Assembly (NCBI GenBank): GCA_964353555.1
Contig: CAYGWM010000006.1
Coordinates: 1-64,000, forward strand
Origin: PR03 sp964353555
GTDB taxonomy: Bacteria; Myxococcota_A; UBA9160; PR03
Direction: 5' to 3'
Length of the DNA stretch: 64,000 nt
Position 1 is the first letter of the stretch, and the number at the start of each line of letters is the position of its first letter. The translations under genes were made by a program, and so were the position numbers. Under the pieces are notes generated by a model, which had not been told where the DNA came from, did not search any database, and saw only the letters and a program-made list of their open reading frames with translations. Below, piece by piece: positions 47,568-55,526 of this stretch.

Positions 47568-48734
47568 ATGAGTGACGCTTCCTGGGGCGGCGTGACACAA
47601 GCTTCGGCCGGTGACCCGGAGGCGCCGGCGTGTTGGCTGCCGCGCGCGCACCTGCAACGTCTGCTCGATCTGTTGCTCGCACGCGGCTACCGGGTGCTCG
47701 GCCCGGTCGTGCGAGACGCCGCGCTTCACTTCGACGCCGTGAAGACGGTCGCCGAGCTGGCGGTCGGTTGGCGCGACGAGCAGCAGCCCGGCCGCTATCG
47801 CCTCGAACAGACCGGCGCGCCGCACGTGTTCGGCGTCGTGCACGGACCGGGCGGCATCAAACGCCACGTCTTCGCGCCGCGCGAGCCGCTGCTCCAGATC
47901 GAGATGGGCGGCCCCGGCGAGGGTTTTCGCGCGCAAGCGCGTCTTCCCGAGCCGGAACCCACCGCGCTGCTCGGCGTGCGCGCCTGCGATCTCGCCGGCC
48001 TCGCGATGCAAGACCGCATCTTCCTGCACGATCGCTTCCCCGATCCGCACTACGCCGCGCGCCGCGCGGGACTGCTGCTGATCGCGGTCGGCTGCACGCG
48101 CGCAGTCTCCACCTGCTTCTGCGCGTCGATGGGGACCGGACCGGCGCCGGCCGGCCACTACGACGTCTCGCTGACCGAAATCGACGACGGTTTCGTCGCG
48201 CGCGCCGGCAGCGACGCCGGACGCGATCTGCTGGCGGCGCTGGCGCTGTCGCGCGTCGGCGCGGCGGTGCGCGATCGCGAGCGCGATGCGTTCGCGGCGT
48301 GCGCCGCATCGATGTCGCGCAGCCTGCCGCGCGAAACGCTGCGCGACCTGCTCTACGAGAACCTCTCTCACCCGCGCTTCGACGAAGTCGCAGCGCGCTG
48401 CCTTTCGTGCGCCAACTGCACGATGGTTTGCCCTACCTGCTTCTGCCACGACGTGTGTGACGAGCCGTCACTCGACGGCGCAGCGAGTCTCCGCGTGCGC
48501 GAGTGGGATTCGTGTTTCAACCCCGAGCACGCCCAGGTGCACGGTCTGAACTTCCGGCCGCACGTGCGCGAGCGCTACCGCCAGTGGCTCGTCCACAAGC
48601 TCGCCAGCTGGGTGGATCAGTTCGGCGCGTCGGGCTGCGTCGGCTGCGGGCGCTGCATCAGCTGGTGTCCCGTCGGCATCGACCTGACCGAGGAAGTCGC
48701 TGCGATCGCCGCGACGCCGGGGGCGAAGTCGTGA
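47568..48734 (+). CDS. hydB: Group 3b [NiFe] hydrogenase, FeS (beta) subunit
   Basis: 388 residues. It carries electrons between the small subunit and the flavoprotein. Two 4Fe-4S motifs lie near the C-terminus: CLSCANCTMVCPTC (about 278-291) and CVGCGRCISWCP (about 358-369); further Cys in CTRAVSTCFCASMG complete the pattern of sulfhydrogenase beta subunits. GAAGG upstream of the ATG. First gene of an operon in which the next three genes overlap by 4-8 bases. Confidence 0.9.
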   Translation: MSDASWGGVTQASAGDPEAPACWLPRAHLQRLLDLLLARGYRVLGPVVRDAALHFDAVKTVAELAVGWRDEQQPGRYRLEQTGAPHVFGVVHGPGGIKRHVFAPREPLLQIEMGGPGEGFRAQARLPEPEPTALLGVRACDLAGLAMQDRIFLHDRFPDPHYAARRAGLLLIAVGCTRAVSTCFCASMGTGPAPAGHYDVSLTEIDDGFVARAGSDAGRDLLAALALSRVGAAVRDRERDAFAACAASMSRSLPRETLRDLLYENLSHPRFDEVAARCLSCANCTMVCPTCFCHDVCDEPSLDGAASLRVREWDSCFNPEHAQVHGLNFRPHVRERYRQWLVHKLASWVDQFGASGCVGCGRCISWCPVGIDLTEEVAAIAATPGAKS

Positions 48735-49585
48735 CCGCGCGCGCCGTCCAGGCGCCGCCGATCGCGATGCTCCCGGAGCCCGCACTGATCGTCGCAAAGC
48801 GCTCGTTCGGTCCCGAAATCCACGCGTACCGCTTGCGCCTGCTCGATCCCACCGCGCGCCCGCGCTTCGACTTCCTGCCGGGCCAGTTCAACATGGTCTA
48901 CGCACCGGGCGTCGGCGAGGTGGCGATCTCGATCTCGTCGGACCCGGACGAGGAAGACCTCGAGCACACGATCCGCATCGTCGGCCGCACCACGCGCGTA
49001 ATCGAGGGACTCGAGGCCGGCGACGTGCTCGGGCTGCGCGGTCCCTACGGCCACGGTTGGCCGCTGCTCGATTCGCGTTTCAAGGATCTGCTCGTCGTCA
49101 CCGGCGGGCTCGGCTGTGCGCCGGTGACCGGCGCCATCGAGTACGTGTTCCGGCGCCGCGCGAGCTACGGACACGTCACGATCCTGCACGGCGTGAAGAA
49201 GGCCGCGGACCTCGTCTATCAGTCGCGCTTCGAGGCCTGGCGGCGTGAGCCAGGCACGACGGTGCTGCTGACCGCCGACCAACCCGATCGCGCCTGGCGC
49301 GACCGCAGCGGCGTCGTGACGGAACTCTTCGACGAAATCGAGATCGACGCGGGGCGCACCATCGTGCTGATGTGCGGACCCGAGGTGATGATGCACTACG
49401 CGATCCGCCATCTGCGCGGCTGCGGCGTTCCCGACGATCGCATCTTCCTGTCGCTCGAGCGCAACATGAAGTGCGCGGTCGGCGTCTGCGGTCACTGTCA
49501 GCTCGGCCCCGCGTTCGTCTGCAAGGACGGCCCGATCTTCCCGCTCGCGAAGATCGATCGCTTCTTCGGGGTACGCGGGCTATGA
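48731..49585 (+). CDS. hydG: Group 3b [NiFe] hydrogenase, FAD/NAD(P)-binding (gamma) subunit
   Basis: 284 residues, ferredoxin-NADP reductase-type flavoprotein that exchanges electrons with NAD(P). GTG start overlaps the previous stop (GTGA). The FAD site PGQFNMVYAPGVGE, NAD(P) region VVTGGLGCAPV and CGPEVMM, and a 2Fe-2S motif (CAVGVCGHCQLGPAFVC, near 256-272) are present. Confidence 0.92.
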   Translation: MTARAVQAPPIAMLPEPALIVAKRSFGPEIHAYRLRLLDPTARPRFDFLPGQFNMVYAPGVGEVAISISSDPDEEDLEHTIRIVGRTTRVIEGLEAGDVLGLRGPYGHGWPLLDSRFKDLLVVTGGLGCAPVTGAIEYVFRRRASYGHVTILHGVKKAADLVYQSRFEAWRREPGTTVLLTADQPDRAWRDRSGVVTELFDEIEIDAGRTIVLMCGPEVMMHYAIRHLRGCGVPDDRIFLSLERNMKCAVGVCGHCQLGPAFVCKDGPIFPLAKIDRFFGVRGL

Positions 49586-50367
49586 CGGCGCCGAAGCCCA
49601 AGCTCGCCGTCTTCAAGTTCGCCTCGTGCGACGGCTGCCAGCTCCAGCTGCTGAATCTCGAGGACGAACTGCTGCCGCTCGCCGAGCGCGTCGAGTTCGC
49701 GCACTTCCTCGAGGCGTCGAGCCGCGTCAGCGACGGACCCTGGGACGTGGTGCTGGTCGAGGGCAGCGTGACGACCGCGCACGACACCGAGCGCATCCGC
49801 CAGATCCGCGAGCAAGCCAAGTTCTTGGTGACGATCGGCGCCTGCGCAACCAGCGGCGGCATCCAGGCGCTGCGCAACGGCGCGGACGTCGAGAGCTGGA
49901 AGCAGCAGGTCTACCCGCACCCCGAGTGGATCGAGACGCTCGCGACGTCGACGCCGATCTCCGAGCACGTGCACGTGGATGCGGAGATCCAGGGCTGCCC
50001 GGTAAACGGCCAACAGGTGCTGCGCGTGCTGACGCGCCTGCTGCTCGGCGCCACGCCGGATCTGCCCGTTGCGAGCGTGTGCATCGAGTGCAAGCGCCGC
50101 GAGACGAGCTGCGTGCTGGTCTCGCGCGGGATCCCCTGCATGGGCCCGGTGACACGCGCGGGCTGCGGCGCGATCTGCCCCGCGCTGGGACGCGACTGCT
50201 ACGGCTGCTTCGGACCCGCCGCCGACGCGAACCCCGCGCCGCTGCTGCGGCACTTCGAAGCGTCGGGCCTGTCGCGCGCCGATGCGTTGCGGCGGCTGCG
50301 CCACATCAACGGCTGGCGTCGCGAGTTCCGCACGCTCGCGGATGCGCTGGAGAACGGCGGTGACTGA
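49582..50367 (+). CDS. hydD: Group 3b [NiFe] hydrogenase, small (delta) subunit
   Basis: 261 residues, electron-transfer subunit paired with the NiFe subunit. ATGA overlap with the preceding gene. Proximal-cluster Cys pair SCDGCQLQ (about 15-18), TIGACATSGG (Cys near 93) and GCPVNGQQ are in place. The later Cys-rich part (CIECKRRETSC, CMGPVTRAGCGAICPALGRDCYGC) should ligate two more clusters. Confidence 0.93.
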   Translation: MTAPKPKLAVFKFASCDGCQLQLLNLEDELLPLAERVEFAHFLEASSRVSDGPWDVVLVEGSVTTAHDTERIRQIREQAKFLVTIGACATSGGIQALRNGADVESWKQQVYPHPEWIETLATSTPISEHVHVDAEIQGCPVNGQQVLRVLTRLLLGATPDLPVASVCIECKRRETSCVLVSRGIPCMGPVTRAGCGAICPALGRDCYGCFGPAADANPAPLLRHFEASGLSRADALRRLRHINGWRREFRTLADALENGGD

Positions 50368-51670
50368 GTCGCGAACCATCCATGTCGGCGCGCTCGCGCG
50401 TGTCGAAGGCGAAGGCGCGCTGCACCTGCGCGTCGAGAACGGCGTCGTCGTCGATCTGCGCCTCGAGATCTACGAACCGCCGCGCTTCTTCGAAGCCCTG
50501 GTGCGCGGCCGGCGCGCCAGCGAGTTGCCCGATTTGCTGTCGCGTATCTGCGGGATCTGTCCGGTCGCGTATCAGATGAGCGCAGTCCACGCGATCGAAG
50601 CCGCGTGGGGCGTCCCGCTGCACCCGCAGGTGCGCGCGCTGCGGCGCCTCTACTACGCCGGCGAGTGGATCGAGAGTCACCTACTCCACATGACGTTCTT
50701 GAATGCGCCGGACTTCCTGCACCTCGACGACGGCATCCAGATCGCGCGTCTGCACCGTCCCGAAGTCGAGCGCGCGCTGCGACTGCGCAAGCTCGGCAAT
50801 CGCATGCTGATCCTGCTCGGCGGGCGCTCGGTGAATCCCGTCGGTGTGAAGATCGGCGGCTTCCACCGGATCCCCACGCGCGCGGAACTCACCGATCTGG
50901 GCGACGAACTGCGGCGCGCGCGCGGCGAAGCCGAGGCGCTGCTGCACTGGTTCGCAACGCTTCCGGTGCCGTCGCGACCGCAGGACATCGAGCTGGTGGC
51001 GCTCCGGCACCCGCACGAGTACGGGATCTGCGAGGGGCGAATCGTGTCGTCGAACGGGGTCGACGTGGCGGCGCCCGACTGGGACGCGACCTTCGAAGAG
51101 ACGCAGGTGCCGCACTCGACCGCGCTGCACGCGCGGCTGCGCCGCGACGGCGGCCGCTATCTGGTCGGCCCGCTCGCGCGCGTGACGCTGAATGCCGACC
51201 GCCTCTCGCCGAGCGCGGCTGCCGCGCGCGCGGCGCTCGCGCATCGTTTCGCCGTGCCCGATCCCGCGTCGAGCGTGTTCGCGCGTGGCATCGAAGTGCT
51301 GCAGGCGATCGACGAGGCGATCGCGGTGATCGAGCGCTTCGAGCCGTTCACTCCGCTACCGGATCCGACGCCGCGCGCAGGCATCGGCCACGGCGCCACC
51401 GAGGCGCCGCGCGGAATCCTCTACACGTCCGTCGAAACGGACGCCGAGGGCCTCGTTCGCAACATCCGCATCGTGCCGCCCACTTCGCAGAACCAGGCGC
51501 AGATCGAGGCGGATCTGCGTACACTCGCGCCCGCAATCCTGACGCTCCCCGATGACGAAGCACGCCGCCGCTGCGAGGCGGCAATCCGCGACTACGACCC
51601 CTGCATCTCCTGCGCGACGCATTTTCTCACGCTCACGATCGAAAGGAGGCAGTCATGCGCGTCCGGGTGA
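50360..51670 (+). CDS. hydA: Group 3b [NiFe] hydrogenase, large (alpha) catalytic subunit
   Basis: 436 residues, GTG start. The NiFe ligands are RICGIC (about 62-67) and DPCISCATH (about 413-421). Fifteen residues follow the final His (FLTLTIERRQSCASG), a short tail for removal by the maturation protease after nickel insertion. Subunit set and order match the NADP-linked bidirectional or sulfhydrogenase group 3b, usually cytoplasmic. It overlaps the protease gene by 16 bases. Confidence 0.95.
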   Translation: MTESRTIHVGALARVEGEGALHLRVENGVVVDLRLEIYEPPRFFEALVRGRRASELPDLLSRICGICPVAYQMSAVHAIEAAWGVPLHPQVRALRRLYYAGEWIESHLLHMTFLNAPDFLHLDDGIQIARLHRPEVERALRLRKLGNRMLILLGGRSVNPVGVKIGGFHRIPTRAELTDLGDELRRARGEAEALLHWFATLPVPSRPQDIELVALRHPHEYGICEGRIVSSNGVDVAAPDWDATFEETQVPHSTALHARLRRDGGRYLVGPLARVTLNADRLSPSAAAARAALAHRFAVPDPASSVFARGIEVLQAIDEAIAVIERFEPFTPLPDPTPRAGIGHGATEAPRGILYTSVETDAEGLVRNIRIVPPTSQNQAQIEADLRTLAPAILTLPDDEARRRCEAAIRDYDPCISCATHFLTLTIERRQSCASG

Positions 51671-52119
51671 TTGGCGTCGGAAGCGGATTCGGCGACGATG
51701 CGGTCGGTCTCGCCGTCGCGGAGCTGCTGGCGAAAGGCGAGCTGCCCTGGCAGATCACCGTATCGCGCTGCGAGCGGCCGATGCCGGATCTGCTCGATGC
51801 GCTGGGCGAAGCCGAGGCGATCGTGCTGATCGACGCGACGCGCAGCGGGGCCCCGATCGGCAGCGTGCGTCGGCTTCGCGCCGCGGAGATCACGCGGTCG
51901 AAGGCCACGTCGTCGCATGGCTTCGGCGTCGCCAGCGCACTTCTGCTGGCGCAAACGCTCGGCTGCGCCGCGTCCCGGATCGAGTGGGTCGGAATCGAAG
52001 CGGGTCCCCGCCGGCCGGGTGCCCCGCTCAGTGCCGCGGTGCTGCGAGCGCTTCCAGAAGCGGCTGCATTGGCGCTGGCACTTGCCAGTGAAATCGCTGA
52101 CTTGGACGCTCGGAGTTGA
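51655..52119 (+). CDS. Hydrogenase maturation protease
   Basis: 154 residues, HyaD/HycI-type endopeptidase that trims the large-subunit tail. VIGVGSGFGDDAVG (about 5-18) holds the first acidic nickel-sensing ligand; LIDATRSG supplies the second Asp and SSHGFG the His. A near-perfect AAGGAGG precedes the ATG, inside the 3' end of the large-subunit gene. Confidence 0.9.
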   Translation: MRVRVIGVGSGFGDDAVGLAVAELLAKGELPWQITVSRCERPMPDLLDALGEAEAIVLIDATRSGAPIGSVRRLRAAEITRSKATSSHGFGVASALLLAQTLGCAASRIEWVGIEAGPRRPGAPLSAAVLRALPEAAALALALASEIADLDARS

Positions 52120-52123
52120 TGCG

Positions 52124-52366
52124 ATGCACGAGGCGAAGCTCTGCCTATCACTGCTGGCGCTCGCCGAGCAGCATCTCGCGCAGGCGGGTGGCGGCCGGAT
52201 CGTCGGCGTGCGACTCGAAGTGGGCGACTTCGCGGGCGTGGCCCCGGAAGCGCTCGCCGCTGCGTTCCCGATCTGCGCCGCCGGCACCGCTGCGGATGGC
52301 GCCGCACTGCAAATCGAAATCGTCAGCGGGCGCGACCTCGTGTTGCGCGACCTGGAGGTGATCTGA
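52124..52366 (+). CDS. hypA: HypA nickel chaperone lacking its zinc domain
   Basis: Only 80 residues, against about 113 in normal HypA. The nickel-binding N-terminus MHEAKL and the fold core (VRLEVGDFAGVAPEALAAAFPICAAGT) are intact, and the C-terminal strand (VSGRDLVLRDLEVI) matches the family end. The Cys-x-x-Cys pairs that should sit between ALQIE and IVSGRD are absent, as if the zinc ribbon were cut out cleanly in frame. The hypB ATG overlaps the stop by one base. No zinc-ribbon sequence is found in any other frame nearby. Confidence 0.8.
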   Translation: MHEAKLCLSLLALAEQHLAQAGGGRIVGVRLEVGDFAGVAPEALAAAFPICAAGTAADGAALQIEIVSGRDLVLRDLEVI

Positions 52367-53118
52367 TGTGTGGTGTGTGCGGCTGCCAACAGTTGATTCC
52401 GCTCGCCACGGGGGAACCGCGGCGAGCCAACACGGCTCGAGTGGGTCTTTCGCAGGAGCCGGAATCTCGGAGGGTGGCGGTCGAGCGATCGTTGCTCGAA
52501 CACAACCGGACGCATGCGGCTTCGCTCGCGAAGCAACTCGCGGCGCACGGAATCGATGCGATCGGATTGCTCGGTGGACCCGGCGCGGGCAAGACGGCGC
52601 TGCTGGAGGCGACTTTCGAGGCGTTCGGTCGCGAAGCGGCAGCATCCGAAGCGGTGATCGAAGGCGACTGCGCGACCGACTTCGACGCCCGCCGGATCGC
52701 GGCGAAGGGGGTCCGCGTCGCGCAGGTGGCGACCGGATCGCTCTGCCATCTCGACGCCCATCTCGTCGAGCACGCGCTCCACGACATGAACCTCTCGGGT
52801 GTCAGTCGCCTGTGGATCGAGAACGTCGGCAACCTGGTATGCCCGGCGCCGTTCCCGTGCGGCGAGAGCCGCCGCGTCGTCGTGATCTCGGTGGCCGAGG
52901 GCGACGACAAGCCGGAGAAGTATCCGGCGATGATTGCGGGCGCGGATCTGCTGGTGATCTCGAAGGCCGACCTGCTCCCGTACGTGGACTTCGACGTCGC
53001 GCGCTGTATCGCCGGTGCGCGGAAGGCGCGGCCCTGGCTCCCCGCTCTCGTGGTCTCGGCACGCAGCGGCGCGGGCCTCGACTCGTGGCTCGCCTGGGTG
53101 CGCGGCGAGGGCGCGTAG
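52366..53118 (+). CDS. hypB: Hydrogenase nickel-insertion GTPase HypB
   Basis: 250 residues. The N-terminus MCGVCGC carries the high-affinity nickel motif CxxCGC. P-loop is GGPGAGKT (about 69-76), followed by CHLDAHLVEHAL (second metal site), ENVGNLVCPAP and SKADLLPYVDF. No His-rich storage stretch. HypB normally receives nickel with HypA, which is shortened here. Confidence 0.95.
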   Translation: MCGVCGCQQLIPLATGEPRRANTARVGLSQEPESRRVAVERSLLEHNRTHAASLAKQLAAHGIDAIGLLGGPGAGKTALLEATFEAFGREAAASEAVIEGDCATDFDARRIAAKGVRVAQVATGSLCHLDAHLVEHALHDMNLSGVSRLWIENVGNLVCPAPFPCGESRRVVVISVAEGDDKPEKYPAMIAGADLLVISKADLLPYVDFDVARCIAGARKARPWLPALVVSARSGAGLDSWLAWVRGEGA

Positions 53119-53119
53119 C

Positions 53120-53365
53120 ATGTGCCTCGCGGTCCCCGGAAAGGTCTGCGCGCTGCACGATGAAGACGGTCTGCGCGTTGCGACGGTCGATTTCGGCGGC
53201 GTGCGCAAACGGATCTGTGTCGAGACGCTACCGGACGTGGCGCTCGGCGCCTGGGTGCTGGTGCACGCCGGCATTGCGCTGCAGCAGATCGACGCCGACG
53301 CCGCGGCCGAATCGCTCCGCCTGCTCGTCGAGGCGACATCACGGTCCGAGGCGCCGCCGCGGTGA
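53120..53365 (+). CDS. hypC: Hydrogenase assembly chaperone HypC
   Basis: 81 residues. Starts with MCLAVPGKV, where the Cys after Met binds the iron-cyanide-CO unit, and includes VHAGIALQQID. Works with HypD. Start is 1 base past the hypB stop; its own stop overlaps the hypD GTG. Confidence 0.95.
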   Translation: MCLAVPGKVCALHDEDGLRVATVDFGGVRKRICVETLPDVALGAWVLVHAGIALQQIDADAAAESLRLLVEATSRSEAPPR

Positions 53366-54462
53366 AGGGGGTCGATGAGTTTCGCGACCCGGCTCTGATC
53401 CGCGCGCTCGCTGCGCGCGTCATCCGGTGCGCGACCCGGCGCTGGACGGTGATGGAGGTCTGCGGCGGGCAGACCCATTCGATCGTCGAGAACGGACTCG
53501 ACGAACTGATCGCCGAGAAGATCACGCTGCTGCACGGGCCGGGCTGTCCGGTTTGTGTGACGCCGCTCGAGACGCTCGACCGCGCCCGGCGAATCGCAAC
53601 CGAGACCGATGCGATCGTCTGCAGCTTCGGCGACATGCTGCGCGTCCCGGGATCGCGCGGCGATCTGCTGGGCGCGCGCGCGTACGGCGGCGACGTGCGT
53701 GTCGTCTACGCGCCGCTCGACGCAGCACGGCTGGCCGCGCGGACGCCGGAGCGGCCCGTCGTCTTCCTCGCGGTCGGCTTCGAGACCACCGCACCGGCCG
53801 TTGCGGCCGCGGCGCGCTTCGCGCTCCAGCAGCGGCTCGAGAACTTTCACCTGCTCGTTTCGCACGTGCGGGTGCCGCCGGCCCTCGAAGCGATCGCGAG
53901 CGCGCCGGACACACACGTCGATGCGTTCCTCGCGGCCGGTCACGTCTGCACGATCATGGGAACGGCTGAATACGAGCCGATCGCCGCGCGCTTCGGGATC
54001 CCGATCGTCGCCACCGGCTTCGAGCCGGTCGACATCCTGCACGGCCTCGCGATGGCCGTTGCGCAGCTCGAAGCCGGCGCTGCGAAGGTGGAGATCCAGT
54101 ACACGCGCGCAGTGCGGCCCGCGGGCAATCCGATCGCGCGCGCGCTGCTCGAAGAGGTGTTCGAGATCGCCGACCGCCCGTGGCGCGGGATCGGCGTGCT
54201 GCCGCGCGGCGGTCTGGTGCTGCGACCGCCCTACGACGCGATGGACGCCATGCGCGCCTTCCGCTGGCTTGCGGACGAGACGGCAGTCGAGCCGAAGGAG
54301 TGTCGCGCGGGCGAAGTGTTGCGCGGCGCGCTGCGGCCACCCTCGTGCCCGGAATACGGCCAGCGCTGCACGCCCGATCACCCGCTCGGCGCGCCGATGG
54401 TTTCGAGCGAGGGCGCCTGCGCCGCCTACTTCCACTACCGCGCAACGAGCCTCGCGCCGTGA
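53362..54462 (+). CDS. hypD: Hydrogenase iron-cofactor assembly protein HypD
   Basis: 366 residues, scaffold for the Fe(CN)2CO group. Motifs CGGQTH (about 34-39), GPGCPVC (about 59-65), CSFGDMLRVPGS (about 89-100) and the C-terminal cluster Cys set (CPEYGQRCTPDHPLGAPMVS) are complete. GTG start in a GTGA overlap. Confidence 0.96.
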   Translation: MKGVDEFRDPALIRALAARVIRCATRRWTVMEVCGGQTHSIVENGLDELIAEKITLLHGPGCPVCVTPLETLDRARRIATETDAIVCSFGDMLRVPGSRGDLLGARAYGGDVRVVYAPLDAARLAARTPERPVVFLAVGFETTAPAVAAAARFALQQRLENFHLLVSHVRVPPALEAIASAPDTHVDAFLAAGHVCTIMGTAEYEPIAARFGIPIVATGFEPVDILHGLAMAVAQLEAGAAKVEIQYTRAVRPAGNPIARALLEEVFEIADRPWRGIGVLPRGGLVLRPPYDAMDAMRAFRWLADETAVEPKECRAGEVLRGALRPPSCPEYGQRCTPDHPLGAPMVSSEGACAAYFHYRATSLAP

Positions 54463-55526
54463 CGACGAAACTCGACGTGCAGGCCCTTGTGAATCCGAGT
54501 TGTCCGGCGCCTGCCGCGGCGGATCGGATCACGCTTTCGCACGGCGCGGGCGCGGGCGCGTCGTCGCGGCTCTTCGAGGCACTGCTCTGGCCGCATTTCC
54601 GCAACGACGCGCTCGGCGCGCGCCACGACGGCGCCGTGTTCTCCGCGAGGCCCGGCGGCGAACGCCTCGCGTTCACGACGGACAGCTTCGTCGTACACCC
54701 GATCGAGTTCCCGGGCGGCGACATCGGCTCGCTCGCGGTGCACGGCACGCTGAACGACCTCGCGATGTGCGGCGCCCAGCCGCTCGGCCTCTCCTGTGCG
54801 CTGATCCTCGAAGAAGGACTCCCGCTCGCGACGCTCGAACGGATCGTGGCTTCGATGGCGAAGGCCGCGCGGGCAGCGGGCGTCGCGATCGTCACCGGCG
54901 ACACCAAGGTCGTCGAGCGCGGCAAGGGAGACGGCATCTACCTGAATACGGCCGCCGTGGGCCGCGTTCCCGGCGGTCGCGTGGTGCGTCCCGACCGGGT
55001 CTGCGCGGGCGATGCGATCCTCGTGTCGGGTCCGCTCGGAGATCACGGCGCAGCGGTGCTGTCGGTTCGCGAGGGGATCGAGCTCGAAACCGACATCACC
55101 AGCGACAGCGCCTGGTTGGGTAGCCTCATCGAGAGCTTGTTCGAAACCGTGCCGGATCTGCACTGCCTGCGCGATCCCACCCGCGGTGGGCTCGGAGCCG
55201 TGCTGCACGAGATCGCCGGGGCGGCGCAGCTCGCGATCGAGATCGACGAGTCGGCGTTGCCGGTGCGCGAGCCGGTCCGCGTCGTCTGCGAGGTGCTCGG
55301 CCTCGATCCGCTCTTCCTCGCAAGCGAAGGGCGCGCCGTCGTGTTCGTGCCCGCATGCGACGCCGAGCGCGCACTCGCCGCGCTGCGCGGCGACGCGCTC
55401 GGCGCGCACGCGGCGCGGATCGGAACGGTGCAGCCGGGCCCGCCGCGCGTCGTGGTGCGGACGCGCGCCGGCACGCGCCGGCTGCTGCTGCTGCCCGCCG
55501 GCGATCCGCTGCCGCGCATCTGCTGA
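54459..55526 (+). CDS. hypE: Hydrogenase cyanide-ligand synthesis protein HypE
   Basis: 355 residues, PurM-type ATPase that dehydrates a carbamoyl group on its terminal Cys to cyanide. The end DPLPRIC gives the required C-terminal Cys. DLAMCGAQPLGLSCAL, VTGDTKVV and RDPTRGGLGAVLHEI are family motifs. GTG start overlaps the hypD stop. Confidence 0.96.
   Translation: MTTKLDVQALVNPSCPAPAAADRITLSHGAGAGASSRLFEALLWPHFRNDALGARHDGAVFSARPGGERLAFTTDSFVVHPIEFPGGDIGSLAVHGTLNDLAMCGAQPLGLSCALILEEGLPLATLERIVASMAKAARAAGVAIVTGDTKVVERGKGDGIYLNTAAVGRVPGGRVVRPDRVCAGDAILVSGPLGDHGAAVLSVREGIELETDITSDSAWLGSLIESLFETVPDLHCLRDPTRGGLGAVLHEIAGAAQLAIEIDESALPVREPVRVVCEVLGLDPLFLASEGRAVVFVPACDAERALAALRGDALGAHAARIGTVQPGPPRVVVRTRAGTRRLLLLPAGDPLPRIC

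Noticed and set aside
52320..52370. A frameshift as the cause of the short HypA
   Set aside because: The family's C-terminal strand continues in the same frame, and no CxxC sequence appears in other frames, so a frameshift cannot explain the loss.
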